Assembly: GCA_001970855.1 (NCBI GenBank)
Contig: LSSN01002968.1
Coordinates: forward strand, 1-20,795
Origin: Smittium culicis
Lineage: Eukaryota; Kickxellomycota; Harpellomycetes; Harpellales; Legeriomycetaceae
Direction of reading: 5' to 3'
DNA: 20,795 nucleotides
Made by a program: the position numbers and the translations under genes. The notes beneath the pieces were generated by a model that worked only from the letters and a program-made list of their open reading frames with translations, ran no database searches and was not told the DNA's origin. Shown one piece after another: positions 1 to 10,198 of this stretch (position 1 is its first letter; each line of letters opens with the position of its first letter).

Positions 1-156
1 AACTATTTTTGGTCTACAAAATAGATCGAATTAAATTCAATTATGATAGCGAAAATCTGAGATTCGTTCACATACAGGTTTATTTTATATTAACAGCAAA
101 TAATAAATTTACTTATAAATCATAAGCGTATCATAAAACCTTTTTAATGCTTTTAA
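1..156 (-). mobile_element. Partial copy of a ~189-bp inverted-repeat element (MITE-like), cut by the window edge
   Basis: This stretch matches the interior of the element at 7229-7417 in the same orientation. Shared blocks in order are an ACTATTTTTG-GTCTAC-type subterminal motif at 1-17, GAGATTCGTT at 59-68 and AACAGCAAATAATAAA near 94-109. Its outer end lies left of the window. Its other end lacks the CACGGGAAAGGG terminus seen in the 7229-7417 copy; instead it runs into a TTAA at 153-156, where the neighbouring copy begins. The simplest reading is that the neighbour inserted into this older copy. It has no coding capacity. Confidence 0.6.
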
Positions 157-345
157 CCCTTTCCCGTCCAACACTCTTTGAAAAAATCGATTTAATGATT
201 CGTTTATGATTATTAAGTAAAAATTTTATTTGCTGCTAAACTAATATAAGCCAGTATACTAACGAATCTCGAAATTAAAGAATATTATTTGAAGACTGTT
301 AGATATTCTTACTAGTTCAAAAATAGTCTACCACCGGTGAAAGGG
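157..345 (+). mobile_element. 189-bp MITE-like element with CCCTTT...AAAGGG ends, possibly piggyBac-type
   Basis: The element starts CCCTTTCCCGTCC directly after TTAA and ends CACCGGTGAAAGGG followed by TAAA. The two ends are imperfect inverted repeats, and an internal perfect inverted pair GATTCGTT (197-204) / AACGAATC (261-268) folds it further. Copies at 7229-7417 (reverse orientation, also 189 bp) and 14600-14789 share end sequences, subterminal motifs and length, which defines a family. CCC-initial ends at TTAA are typical of piggyBac-like elements, but the right flank is TAAA rather than TTAA, so that superfamily assignment is inference. No ORF is present, so the element would be non-autonomous. 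Confidence 0.7.
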
Positions 346-975
346 TAAATAAATTATGCTGAGTCTGTGAATCTAGCTCTGCCCAATTGAAATATGCTAT
401 CAAATAATATACATCCAACTCTAGGCGGCCAATTATCTTTTTTTACTATACCAATTTACACCACCTATTGGATAATTTTTGTGTAATAGAATGTTATGAT
501 AGATCGTATACCATTAATCAATTGGATATTTGAAAACTGTAGATTAATTAATTGATGGTGATTAACGAAAAAGTATGTGTCTATTGGACAAAAAAACGAG
601 GGGGGAGTAAACCCTTGCACACATAGATGGATATTATTGGAGAGCATGATTGATAGAATGAAAAGTTGTGAGTATAGGATAAGGAGAGATTGAAGGCAGG
701 AACTGAATCTAGAACTATCTAGCCTATAGCACTAGATGAGTTCATTTGCACTGGCCAATGCTTTGGCGTTAATAGATAATTTCTTCTGCACTGATAAAAT
801 ACAGTCATCTCAGCCAATTAAGTGCACTGATGTGCAAATAATTAAATAACAAAGTCGTAATTTATTGTGGAACAAAGCCAATATAGCAGATAATAAAAAA
901 AATTTTATCTTAAATTCTGCAGTCAATTTTTCTATTTGCTGGTTGTATTGAGGTTTCAGGCACAATACTGGCAGG
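346..975. other. AT-rich upstream region, no gene seen
   Basis: About 630 bp between the element pair and the eIF5A promoter tracts. Short open frames on the minus strand (465-647, 810-1028) are low-complexity translations without family resemblance. No tRNA or other RNA gene was recognised. Confidence 0.5.
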
Positions 976-1115
976 AAAAAAAAAATTTTTTTTTCTATCT
1001 TTTGCTGTTTTTTTTTTTTCGCTCGCATTGTTAATTAATATTCCATATGGTTTTCTCATTTCCTTTTTCTTTTTCAGTATCTTTTTTATTTTTTAGAAAA
1101 AATCATCTTTTTTTT
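976..1115 (+). promoter_or_regulatory. Poly(dA:dT) tracts and pyrimidine-rich leader of eIF5A
   Basis: A run of ten A is followed by nine T (976-994), then twelve T (1008-1019), then a C/T-rich stretch up to about 1110, all within 180 bp of the eIF5A start. Long poly(dA:dT) tracts are known nucleosome-excluding promoter elements of strongly expressed fungal genes, and pyrimidine-rich leaders often precede their transcription starts. The role here is inferred from position. A TTTTCAG at 1071-1077 could be a 3' splice site of a leader intron, but no convincing donor was found. Confidence 0.4.
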
Positions 1116-1151
1116 CCACTTACTAAAAATAAAAACTAAAGATAATCAATA

Positions 1152-1625
1152 ATGGCTGACGCTGAACACGATCATCACTTCGAGTCTGGAGACTCCGGTG
1201 CCTCCCTCAGTTACCCAATGCAATGTTCTGCTCTCCGCAAGAACGGTCACGTTTTGATCAAGGGTCGCCCCTGCAAGATCGTCGACATGTCCACCTCCAA
1301 AACCGGAAAGCACGGTCACGCCAAAGTCAATCTTACTGGTATTGATATCTTCACCGGAAAGAAATACGAAGATCTTTCCCCATCCACCCACAACATGGAA
1401 GTCCCCAACGTCAAACGCGCTGAATACTCCCTCATCAACATCGATGACGGTTTCTTGAGTCTTATGGACGCTGATGGTAACATGAAGGATGACAACCGTC
1501 TCCCTGAAGGTGACCTCGGTGACCAACTCACCGCTGACTTTGATTCTGGCAAAGAACTCAACGTCACCGTCTTGATGGCTATGGGCGAAGAAGCTGTCAT
1601 CTCTTACAAAGAAGCTCCAAAATAA
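1152..1625 (+). CDS. EIF5A: Translation factor eIF5A (hypusine-containing)
   Basis: A complete, intronless 157-residue protein, the usual eIF5A length. eIF5A binds the ribosome E site and relieves stalling during elongation, notably at polyproline, and aids termination. The N-terminal SH3-like domain carries the invariant loop [12 protein letters not shown]; the lysine modified to hypusine by deoxyhypusine synthase and hydroxylase is K53 (codon 1308-1310). The segments [37 protein letters not shown] and RLPEGDLG match the family closely, followed by the C-terminal OB-fold. Codons strongly favour C in third position although the surroundings are very AT-rich, which fits a highly expressed gene. 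The start is the first ATG and aligns with the family start. The adjacent NUDCD1-like gene converges on it from the other strand. The identity is not in doubt; whether paralogues exist elsewhere cannot be seen here. Confidence 0.98.
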   Translation: MADAEHDHHFESGDSGASLSYPMQCSALRKNGHVLIKGRPCKIVDMSTSKTGKHGHAKVNLTGIDIFTGKKYEDLSPSTHNMEVPNVKRAEYSLINIDDGFLSLMDADGNMKDDNRLPEGDLGDQLTADFDSGKELNVTVLMAMGEEAVISYKEAPK

Positions 1626-1640
1626 TTTATTCACCCCTTT

Positions 1641-1694
1641 AATAAATTTTTTCTCTCCCCAACCCTCACCCCCTTCTCTCATCCCCTAAATAAA
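1641..1694 (+). terminator. Candidate polyadenylation signals of eIF5A
   Basis: AATAAA hexamers occur at 1641-1646 and 1689-1694, that is 16 and 64 nt after the stop, separated by a C/T-rich stretch. In an AT-rich genome such hexamers also arise by chance, so position is the main support. Confidence 0.4.
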
Positions 1695-1872
1695 AAAATT
1701 ATAAAAATTCTGTTCTCTAGCCCAAATTTACCATTTTTTATTTTCTCTTTTTTTTTTTAGCTACATTGTTAAAATAAATGTCTTTTCACTATACACTATT
1801 CTCATTCCAATTTGCCACCATGATTTCTTAAAAGTAAAAATATAAAAGTGTATTTTAATTTAATTTAAACTG

Positions 1873-1878
1873 TTTATT
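1873..1878 (-). terminator. Candidate polyadenylation signal of the NUDCD1-like gene
   Basis: TTTATT on the plus strand reads AATAAA on the minus strand, 34 nt past the stop codon. The two convergent genes have only 286 bp between their stops, so their 3' untranslated regions probably share this space. Confidence 0.35.
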
Positions 1879-1911
1879 ATTATTCGGTCTCATTATTATA
1901 TCACTAGATTT

Positions 1912-4761
1912 TTAAATAACTTTATAAATATAAACACAAGATGAACTAAGAATCCCAAGTTCACTTCCCCCGCTCATAGGCAGAATCCCTAGAATATCAA
2001 CACCGCCACTCTCACTGCTACTGCTACTGTTACTATCACTCGTGTAAGGTATCGGTAACTCTAGCACATTCTGTACTGCGCTATTCGCTGTAACTCCATT
2101 ACTCTGCCTATATACGAATACCCTCTTCAAGCTCTCCGCTACAACTACGTACCTGTTCAGTTCGTCAACATAAACAAACCTACTTTCGGTCTTACTTGCT
2201 AAAACAAACCCAATCGCGTTAAATGTGCTAACATGCTCATTACTTACCACATTCGCTCCCATAACGCTTCCTCCCTGGTTCTCATTAAACATTTCTGAAG
2301 GCTTGTTGCTCTTGTACCCGCTCTCAATACCCGCTCCACCGCCACTTAAAGTAGCTGCCATACCTAAACCCCTTTCACTCAGCCTGAAAACTAACCCATC
2401 TACGTCATTTTTTACTACAAAATGCCCCAGATCTACCCCTTCAGCACCGATCTTACCCACACTGGCACCCCCAGCTGCCTCTACAGCTCTCCCAAATATA
2501 CTCTTGCTCTCGCTGGACCCTTTAAACTCGCTCCCAACAACAAAACTCGCGCATAGAAGCTCCATACCATCCATAGATATTACATCTACCCCTCCGCTCC
2601 AATCAGTACTATCTGATAGCTGCCCCGCTGTAAACACGTACACAAACAACTGCCGTGATTCTTGGTTTCCGTCAGTAAACTCGTCATATTCGCCTAAAAT
2701 TTGGTGCTGAATTACTGGATTCATCTGCTCCTGTTGCTGTTGCTGTTGCTGTTGCTGGCTCTTATTGCTCGAGCTCACATTATCGCTATTGCCCTTCACG
2801 TGTTTCAACCTCCTATTTTCCGCGTTATCTTCGCCACTGTTATTTTTATTACCGTCCATAACTTCGTCCCCATCACTGTAAGTCATAGCACCCACGTCTG
2901 CTTCTGGAGATAATGCGTGCTTCCTTGAAGTATCGGCAACAAGTAAACTACTGCCGCGATTACACGAACAATCCGTGATATTGCTGCCATCTGCGCCCCC
3001 TTTGCCGCCCTTGTCAACAACACTACTCTTAGTGCAGTTTACGCAATCGATATCAGTTGTAAACTTCTTCATCGCTGCTGATATATACTCCATCTCTTTG
3101 CTATCAATTGTCTCTAGAACATTATCATCGTGCTCAAACACATGTGGCCACCTCTTAGTTATCACCCCTCCATTACTTTCACCTCCTGGAATCTTTTCTA
3201 AAACCACATTTACCTCGAAATGCTCTGGATTTACTACGCAGCTGCTTGATGAACTATCAATTTCAGTATATAGCTTACAATCAACTAGAATGCTACCTGA
3301 ACTTGGATATTCGTTCCTTGTATTGCTTCCGGTTTCTTGGTTTTTGTAAATACCTTCTTTTTCAGCGCTAATAGATTCAGTGGGCGTCTCGCTCAATATC
3401 TTTATATCGCCATCTTGAAGTTCAACTCGCAACTTGCTCATATCAATACCTTCAGAAATCTTTATATTAACAAATACTTGCATTTTATTCTGCCTCCACG
3501 AGTAGCTCAATAAAGGACTAAAAGTATATCCTGGCTCACCGTCCATATCCACATCATTGCTACTCTCTTTCTTTATTCCATTTTGATATTTGGTGAAAAC
3601 AACAGATGGCATCTTCTCCATAATCAATGTATAATTTGCTTTGTCAGAGTTATAGAAATGGTATTTAGGTATACTGCTGCACCTTAATATCTCTAATACT
3701 TCCAACTGTAAACGTTTTCCAAACATAAAATCATCGCTCATACCTGGTGTAACTTGATTTGGTCTATGTTCGTTAGATTCTTTGTAGCTGAATTCAATAA
3801 ACGTGTTATAAACTAGTGTGTGTAAGCTTTGATCAGTAACTTTGTTCCGTTTATTGCCAGTATCCAGAACCTTTATTTTTGCACCAATATTTTCAGTTTC
3901 TACACCTATATGTTGGTATAGAACACAGATAAGTAAATGTATCTTGCTATTCACTAAAATCGCATCAAGTACCAAAAAACTTGTTTCAAACTGTTGAAGA
4001 GTAGATGCGCCAAACGCCTCCGACTCTTTGTTATAAAGAACGCTCTTATCGGTATCTTCTGAGGCTGAACCCGTAGATAAAGCTAACGGTAAATATTCGT
4101 TTAATGAATCAAGCTTTAAAGAAAAAATAAATTCCCATTTAGAGTTTCTGTATCCCAGTATATAGACGGTCTTATAACCATCAAAAGCGAGCATTGAATC
4201 TTGAGACAAGTAGATTAAATTCTTAATTGTATGCTTAAGCGATTTGTAGTCAGGGTAAATATCACTTGGTAGTGGAATCTTTGCCAACTCTTCAAATTCG
4301 CAACTATTCTATTATTGTTATTATTATTACTTATAATTTTATGGCAATAAAAATGCGTATAAACTAAAAAAAGATACGTTGTAAGAACCATTTTAAAATC
4401 AAGATCAAATATTAAAATATTTAATGAACATATTATGAGTATATTTAGCAATGGGGCTTACTTGTTCATTAAGAGAAAACTGAATAATTGAATTGTTGTT
4501 GCCGAAAAAGTTCAGAACGTTTTTTTTATATCCATTAAATAGCTGGTTGGAGTAAATTTGTTTTTGCAACAAATCGTACGAGAAACTATGCGCATTCGAA
4601 GCGCTTTGTAGTGAGGATGGTTCGCTTCCGGGGTCATTACTACTATTTGTGCCGCTGAATGGATACGCTGATAGAACAGCCTTTTCGTTTTCGTATTGGT
4701 ATTTATACCCTTCAAAGTTTGGATTTATCAGGCTGTTTTGAATTTTGAAGACAGATTTCAT
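1912..4761 (-). CDS. NUDCD1: NUDCD1-like protein with central CS domain (two exons)
   Basis: Exon 1 is 4761-4462 and exon 2 is 4308-1912. They are joined by a 153-bp phase-0 intron (donor GTAAGC, acceptor AATAG), giving 898 residues. The long downstream frame has no ATG of its own at its start (TTG at 4287), which is why exon 1 is needed. Exon 1 begins with SLINPNFEGYK, matching the LLDPRFEGYK start of animal NUDCD1. A CS/p23-like domain lies near residues 368-489 (YSWRQNKMQVFVNIKI ... GSILVDCKLYTEID ... EHFEVNVVLEK ... KRWP). The C-terminal part keeps DVDGLVFRL, STFNAIGFVLASK and SLKRVFVYRQ, all family-diagnostic, in a beta-propeller-like region. Family members act with Hsp90/NudC-type chaperone systems; the function here is inferred. 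It is about 300 residues longer than human NUDCD1 because of disordered inserts, including S/G/D/N-rich stretches and nine consecutive Q near residues 618-626. Confidence 0.88.
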
Positions 4762-4771
4762 GGCAGAAAAG

Positions 4772-4790
4772 ATAATATATATATATATAT
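4772..4790. repeat. AT dinucleotide microsatellite
   Basis: About nine to ten consecutive AT units within 30 bp upstream of the NUDCD1-like start codon. It may lie in the 5' leader or core promoter. Confidence 0.8.
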
Positions 4791-5394
4791 ATTTTACTTG
4801 AGTACTTGTTATTTATTCTGATGGTTTTTTTTTTTGTACTAATATTTGGAGAGGCGTATTTGGGTGCCTTTTCCTCGATGCAATAGCCAAATATTTAATT
4901 GTAGTAAAAAAATAGTATATATTATAGAAGTATATTTAAAAATATAATTTAAAATAATTTATATAAATTAGTGGAAGAGAAAATATTTGTGTATGTGTAC
5001 GAATATTTGATTTATAGGACTCAAAATAACACAGAAAACTAATTTAAGGTTTGTTGAGTATTTTAGAGTATATTAAAATAGCCGATTTGATTTTAAAAGA
5101 AAAAAAAAAAAGAATCAAATACAGCTTAAAGAAATTTTTAGAGGTTTTAGTGATATTTAGTGCAAGATAAAATAACTAAAAAAAAAAGTAATAAATGCAA
5201 ACAAATCATAAATATAATGAAAACATAACTAATCTAAAACAAATTAATGAACCTAAAACAAAAAATAAAAAGCAGTATCGAAACAAACAAATCCGGTAAT
5301 AAAGTCATGTTTTTCTATGATGAAAAAAAACTCCACAAATATATTTTAAAGAGTAAACTATACTAAAATAAGGTAAAACGCCAGGAATGAATAT

Positions 5395-5400
5395 TTTATT
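5395..5400 (-). terminator. Candidate polyadenylation signal of ECH1
   Basis: TTTATT on the plus strand (AATAAA on minus), 130 nt beyond the ECH1 stop. Other AT-rich signals in the interval are possible. Confidence 0.25.
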
Positions 5401-5529
5401 GTTATTCAAAGCAATTTAAATTAGTATATAATGTCTATATATAAAAACGATATATAAATAAATAGAAGAAAGGTCGTTTAGACATCTGATAACAAGCTGC
5501 GAAATTCTTATAAAAATATAAATCAGCCT

Positions 5530-6384
5530 TTAGAGCTTGGAGAATTTAGGAGATTTTTTCTTCAAGAAGGAGGTGATGGCGTTGTTAACATCGTCAGTAT
5601 TGTGCATGAGCGTGTTCCAAAGGGCAACATGGTTGAGACCATCTTGTACGGAATGATCGCGTGAGTAGTTGAGAACAGTCTTGGTACTAGTAACAGCGAC
5701 TGGGGATTTGTTTGCGATATCAGCAGCCATTTTAAGGGTGAAATCTAGCAGTTCCTTCTTATCGTTAAAAATACGGCTTACTAAACCGAATTGGAGAGCT
5801 TCGTCTGCCAGTGCCTTTCTTGCAGTGAAAGCAAGTTCGCGGGCCCAACTGATATTGCCAACGACTTTTGGCAAGCGTTGCAATGTTCCTACATCGGCTG
5901 CCATTCCGATATCAACTTCTTTGATACTGAAGAAAGCATCTTTGGTGCAGTATCTGATATCGCAAGAGGTGGCAATGTCAACACCTGCACCTATACAAGC
6001 ATTGTCAATGGCGCATAATACGGGCTTTGAGCACTCTTCAATAGCGCTGATGCTCTTTTGTAGCTCAAGTACCATCATGTGATTGTAGTATCCCTTGCGG
6101 GCAATATCCCTTGGAGTTTCGGTGGGTTGTTCAAGGCCACTTGTAAGGGGTAGCCCCTCTTTGAGATCAAGACCGGCGCAAAAGTTCTTTCCACTGCCTG
6201 ACAAAACGACGGCGTTGACATCGTTATCCATTTTTATTTGCTCGAAGCAGGCTTTCAAATCTAGCCACATTTGAGGGTTGACTGCATTGAAGTTTTCGGG
6301 CCTATTAAGCGAAACGTGCAATACGCCTGAGGCTGGAGCCTCTAATTTGAGTGTCTTAAAAGCTTTGGAGATTACTCTGGACAT
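5530..6384 (-). CDS. ECH1: Delta3,5-delta2,4-dienoyl-CoA isomerase, peroxisomal (ECH1)
   Basis: An intact intronless gene of 284 residues in the crotonase fold. ECH1 shifts 3,5-dienoyl-CoA to 2,4-dienoyl-CoA so that unsaturated fatty acids with odd-numbered double bonds can be degraded by beta-oxidation. Diagnostic segments are FCAGLDLKEG near residues 68-77 (oxyanion region), CIGAGVDIATSCDIRYC, FFSIKEVDIGMAADVGTLQR and SPVAVTSTK...YSRDHSVQDGLN. The acidic triad of mammalian ECH1 (Asp176, Glu196, Asp204 in rat) is present as D136, E156 and D164 with identical spacing, which separates it from plain enoyl-CoA hydratases. The protein ends FSKL, a perfect SKL type-1 peroxisomal targeting signal. 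The start is the first ATG of the frame; the protein lacks the longer N-terminal extension of mammalian ECH1 that directs part of it to mitochondria, so the peroxisome is the likely sole site. Confidence 0.95.
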   Translation of the reverse strand: MSRVISKAFKTLKLEAPASGVLHVSLNRPENFNAVNPQMWLDLKACFEQIKMDNDVNAVVLSGSGKNFCAGLDLKEGLPLTSGLEQPTETPRDIARKGYYNHMMVLELQKSISAIEECSKPVLCAIDNACIGAGVDIATSCDIRYCTKDAFFSIKEVDIGMAADVGTLQRLPKVVGNISWARELAFTARKALADEALQFGLVSRIFNDKKELLDFTLKMAADIANKSPVAVTSTKTVLNYSRDHSVQDGLNHVALWNTLMHNTDDVNNAITSFLKKKSPKFSKL

Positions 6385-7228
6385 TTTTCTTTATAGCTGG
6401 TTGATAATTATAATACTATTACTATTTATTACAAGCTTTTTGAAACAGGCTGAAAACAAAAGGAATACTTTTTGCTTAGGTTAAATTATACAAGGAGGGT
6501 TGGTTGTTAGGTTATATATTTGATCAAAAGTTTGAATTATTTTTTTTTATACTTGGCAGTATTTTTAAAATGTGATTAGAGAAGCGGAAATGGAACTGAA
6601 TAAATAAATAAAAAACCCTGTAAAAAAAAGATAAAAATTATTCTGTTGCACTGAAATCTTGCCTTATTCTCGACAATCTCCAAAAAATAGCAGTTTCCCA
6701 AATGCTAAAAAATTCAGGAGAAATGAATGTTCTTGGATTACTTAACTTAGTTTAGCTTTCGCTTACAAAAAATTTTTAAAACTTTACCAGTCAATAAAGT
6801 ATATTTCTATTCAGTTGTTGAATCTAACAGCTACAATAAATATATACTTTTGACTTTTATCTTGATCGACTTCAATTTCCATGCTTCGAATGTGAAAATA
6901 TTAGCTGAGCAAACATTATAATTATTTGGCTGGTTTAATTGTATTATTAGCGTGGTTAAAACTACCACATAAATAGCTTCTAGGCAAAGAAATAATTGTT
7001 CTAGCATAACGATAGCTGTTCGCGCTTTTTTTGATTATAGGCCAATTAAGTTCTTTTATAGCCAAACATTTTGTGCACAAATTTAATGAAATAAAAAATA
7101 ATAGCTAATTATATGGTATCAGTTTTATAATTTTTATTTAAATAATTATTGGATATTATTGATTTTTTCTAGGTCAAGCTCGTGGTGGTTTGGTTACTTG
7201 AAAATCCACCAAAGCAATTTATTCTTTA
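6385..7228. other. Upstream region of ECH1, no gene seen
   Basis: 844 bp of AT-rich DNA between the ECH1 start codon and the element at 7229. No coding frame, RNA gene or clear repeat was recognised. Confidence 0.5.
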
Positions 7229-7417
7229 CCCTTTTCCTGGGCGGAGGACTGTTTTTGATCTACAAAGTCTATCCAATTGAATTCGACAAAAATAATATAA
7301 TTGCGAGATATTAGAAATTATTGGTTTATTGCACTGTAACAGCAAATAGTAAACTTACACCTAATCCATAAACGAATTAATAAATTATATTTTTTAAGAA
7401 TGTTACACGGGAAAGGG
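7229..7417 (-). mobile_element. 189-bp MITE-like element, reverse-oriented copy
   Basis: Exactly the same length as the copy at 157-345 but in the opposite orientation. It begins CCCTTTTCCTGGGCGG, continues with the subterminal GACTGTTTTTGATCTACAAA, passes AACAGCAAAT in the interior and ends CACGGGAAAGGG. The left flank is TTTA and the right flank CCAA, so no intact TTAA duplication remains. It lies about 845 bp upstream of ECH1. It has no coding capacity. Confidence 0.7.
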
Positions 7418-10088
7418 CCAATTCTGAATATTGAGCTTAACTTTCTATCAATAATTCACAATTTTTACAGTAAAACTTATGAAATTTTTACATCTATAAA
7501 ATGATAGCTATTCGATGCAAATAATAAATTGAAATTGATCAAAATTATCTACAAGATTTCAATGGTTATTCAGAGGTTTGATACACGCAGTTTTTCGTAT
7601 TTATTATCAGAATCAAGTTCATATTCTTAAGAAAATTATAGGGAATATAAAGACTATAAAGAAACTTTTTAATCCCCTCTCAGGGATTGGCGTATAATAA
7701 CCACTAGTTGATTTGTTTTTTTTTTTTTTTGTGATATTTACTTCCAAGTACTCTTTTAATATAAATACTTGCTATGTATCATGTAAACGTAAATGTAGCT
7801 CAAAATTTCGAGCCTACCTATTAATCTTTCACTTTTATAAATAAACAACGGATGATTTATAAAATGGGAATAATATTTAAAAATTCTTCAAGTTGATATT
7901 GAGATTTTATGAGATTTTTGAAAAACTGCAGACAAAAAATTTTCATATCCACAAATTAAAAACCAAGCTTATAAATACAAGAACTAGTTACATTGGAATA
8001 TTTTTGACGCTAAATATAAAATATATCCATATTTTATTTGGGGTGTCAAGAAAATACACTCAAAAATTTAAAGTCTTTTAGTTTTTTAATTCAATTCATA
8101 AAGTTAGCTGTTCATAAAAAATATAAATAAAAAGAAAGTGAAAAAAAATACAAATAAATATAATATCTATCCTTAAAAAATAAAGCTGGAATATCACAAA
8201 AAATAAACACAAAACACAAATTTTATGAAACATAATTCAAAAACTCCAACTTTTATTTTGAAAATATAAAAATTTTCGATTATAAACTTTTAAGAACGAT
8301 AAACTAATTCAAGGATAAATCTACAAATCTCAGTATCATAAAAAAACTTTAATATGAATATATATTTCTTTAAATTGAATAATAATTAATTTTTTAACTC
8401 GATTAAAAATCAACGCATTAATTTAATATTAATCTTGTTGAATTTTTGTAATAAACAGTAAAACCTCGAAGAATAAACTTGAAATTTTAACCTCGTTTTT
8501 CAAAAAAATCTACTAGGATGGAAATTTTCCATCTTTGAGGTTTTTAAATTTAGAAAATAAATTTTTATTACTCTTTCCAATAATAACCTGTTTCGATTTT
8601 AAATTCTTTTCTGATTTATATTTTAATTGAGGGATTTGGGCACGAATCTGCATAATAATAAAATTTTTTTAAACCATAATTCACGCTTGAAAGCATGAAG
8701 CTTTTGATGAGAAATATTACAAATATCATTACAAAGGAAATAAATACCTCATAATTTACTGATGGCCTTTGTAGAAAGAGTAATCCTTTCTATTGGCTTG
8801 TCTATTCATCTATATAAATATTAGCATAATTATGAGATCTTATTTCTTTGTAGAAAGAAAAGGTATATATTTTATAGTAATAATAATAATCAGGAAATTA
8901 GGTATATACAAGAGTTCGTTTATCATAAGAGATACATGTATATTTTGAAATATTATGTATACATTAAAAGTTTATAACAAGGAAAAATAAGTATAAGTAT
9001 GAAACGAATTGTAGTGTTTTGGATAAGTTAGCTACTTTTAGCTTTTAGAAACTTAAAAAAATATTCTTTTAAATAAAATTATAAACCAAAACAACATTTT
9101 ATTAAGCTATCCAAATGAACATAAATAATAAATAAAAACAAAGCATTAAGCAAATTCAAATATACTGAAGGAATAAAAGTTAACTTGCTAGTTCTTATAT
9201 GTAAATAGTCGTACTTTTCGTAAATTTTATTATTCAGTTGATTTTCATAAAAAGATTAAAAATTAACTCAATTTAAAACCAAAAACTTAAGAATAATTAC
9301 TAGCTATAAACTTTACGATAGAAAATTTAGGATAATTTCCTATCTTTTTTAGTTCAAATAAAACCAACGAAGCGCTTAGCAAGCACTTTTTTACATTGTG
9401 TTGTATACTATTACACAACATGATCAACAAGCAAATAAATAGTCTTTCTAAATTTAGAATCTCTACAACAAATAAAACATCTTTAAAATTACTACGAAAA
9501 GATAACAGCTAGAATTTCTCCTATTTATTATTTTATAACTATAGTTTAAATTCTCAAAAACTTATATAAGGTGTAAGATCTCCAAAAGAGCAATAAAAAA
9601 TTTTTTTATTTCTTTAAAAACCTTTTCTTCATCCTAATTTAAAATATTTATACTATTTCTTTCAAAAAAAAAACTTTTTTATTTGAATAAGTGTGGTAGT
9701 TTTAAACGTAACACTACCTTTATTTACGATTAAGGATTTAATTTAGTATATAAGAAATATATGAAGTGAAGCTTTTAAAGCGTGCAATTATGATTAAGCG
9801 AATGATTATTAAAATTGAGAGAGGGAAAAAAATAGAGTTTCTTATTTTTGTTTTAATTGTAAACCCTGTTCCAAGAATTTTTGTTTTAAATGTTATAATG
9901 AAAATAATGTTGTGAGTTTAAATCAAATTTTTAGCTTTAAATATATATGAGCTATAAGTTTTCTGTGTACTTTTTACCCTATTTTAGATGCTATTCATTT
10001 ATTTTTTATTTAAACTTAAAGTCCAATTTAATTATAAAAGAGAAAACTAACTATAAAAATTGTTTTAACTAAAATTCTAGAGTGTCGT
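7418..10088. other. 2.7-kb gene-free, extremely AT-rich stretch
   Basis: No open frame with protein-like composition was seen on either strand. The longest, 7893-8081, encodes K/I/F/N-rich low complexity. Simple poly-A/T and AAT-type runs are common. A short hairpin AATCCC-CTCTCA-GGGATT sits near 7670-7688. No tRNA-like fold or family-recognisable repeat was found. Confidence 0.5.
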
Positions 10089-10198
10089 GAAACTGAGGTT
10101 TTGATCCAACCTATAGTTTCGTCGTGTTTCGGTTATTCTGGGAGGTTACCCAGTCTAACCATGGATCCTGGTAAAAAGAGTTTAACCCTCTTAACCAG
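10089..10198. other. Cluster of three strong hairpins in a GC-richer island
   Basis: Three consecutive fold-backs sit in about 110 bp that is clearly richer in GC than its surroundings. Hairpin 1 (10089-10120) pairs GAAACT with AGTTTC and AGGTT with AACCT around a 7-nt loop. Hairpin 2 (10131-10160) pairs GGTTA with TAACC and CTGGG with CCCAG around AGGTTA. Hairpin 3 (10168-10198) pairs CTGGT with ACCAG and AAGAG with CTCTT around a 7-nt loop. A structured RNA or a fragment of a mobile element are both possible. It does not fold as a canonical tRNA in my reading, and no T-loop consensus was found. The strand of any transcript is unknown. Confidence 0.5.

Larger units (their letters stand above)
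4762..5529. other. Intergenic region between NUDCD1-like gene and ECH1, no gene seen
   Basis: 768 bp of very AT-rich DNA with many poly-A and poly-T runs. It contains the NUDCD1 upstream region, including an (AT)n run near 4772-4790 just before the start codon, and the 3' flank of ECH1. No open frame or RNA gene was recognised. Confidence 0.5.

Noticed and set aside
1050..1077. 3' end of a leader intron before eIF5A
   Set aside because: The CTTTTTCTTTTTCAG acceptor is good, but no convincing GT donor or branch site was found upstream. It is kept only as a note.
1146..1682. 178-codon minus-strand frame overlapping all of eIF5A
   Set aside because: It is the antisense shadow of a conserved gene with C-ending codons, which removes stops on the other strand. 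Its translation resembles no family.
2225..3349. Plus-strand frames of 161, 70 and 124 codons opposite the NUDCD1-like gene
   Set aside because: They are antisense shadows of low-complexity coding sequence; L/P/S/T-rich translations without domains.
7500..7560. Possible fourth, decayed copy of the 189-bp element
   Set aside because: GCAAATAATAAATT and GATCAAAATTATCTAC resemble element motifs but occur in mutually inconsistent orientation and without ends.
7893..8081. 62-residue plus-strand frame
   Set aside because: K/I/F/N-rich composition is what random AT-rich DNA encodes; no family resemblance or start context.
10089..10120. tRNA gene or B-box in hairpin 1
   Set aside because: The 5-bp stem and 7-nt loop look arm-like, but the loop (TTGATCC) does not fit the T-loop/B-box consensus on either strand and no acceptor stem can be built.
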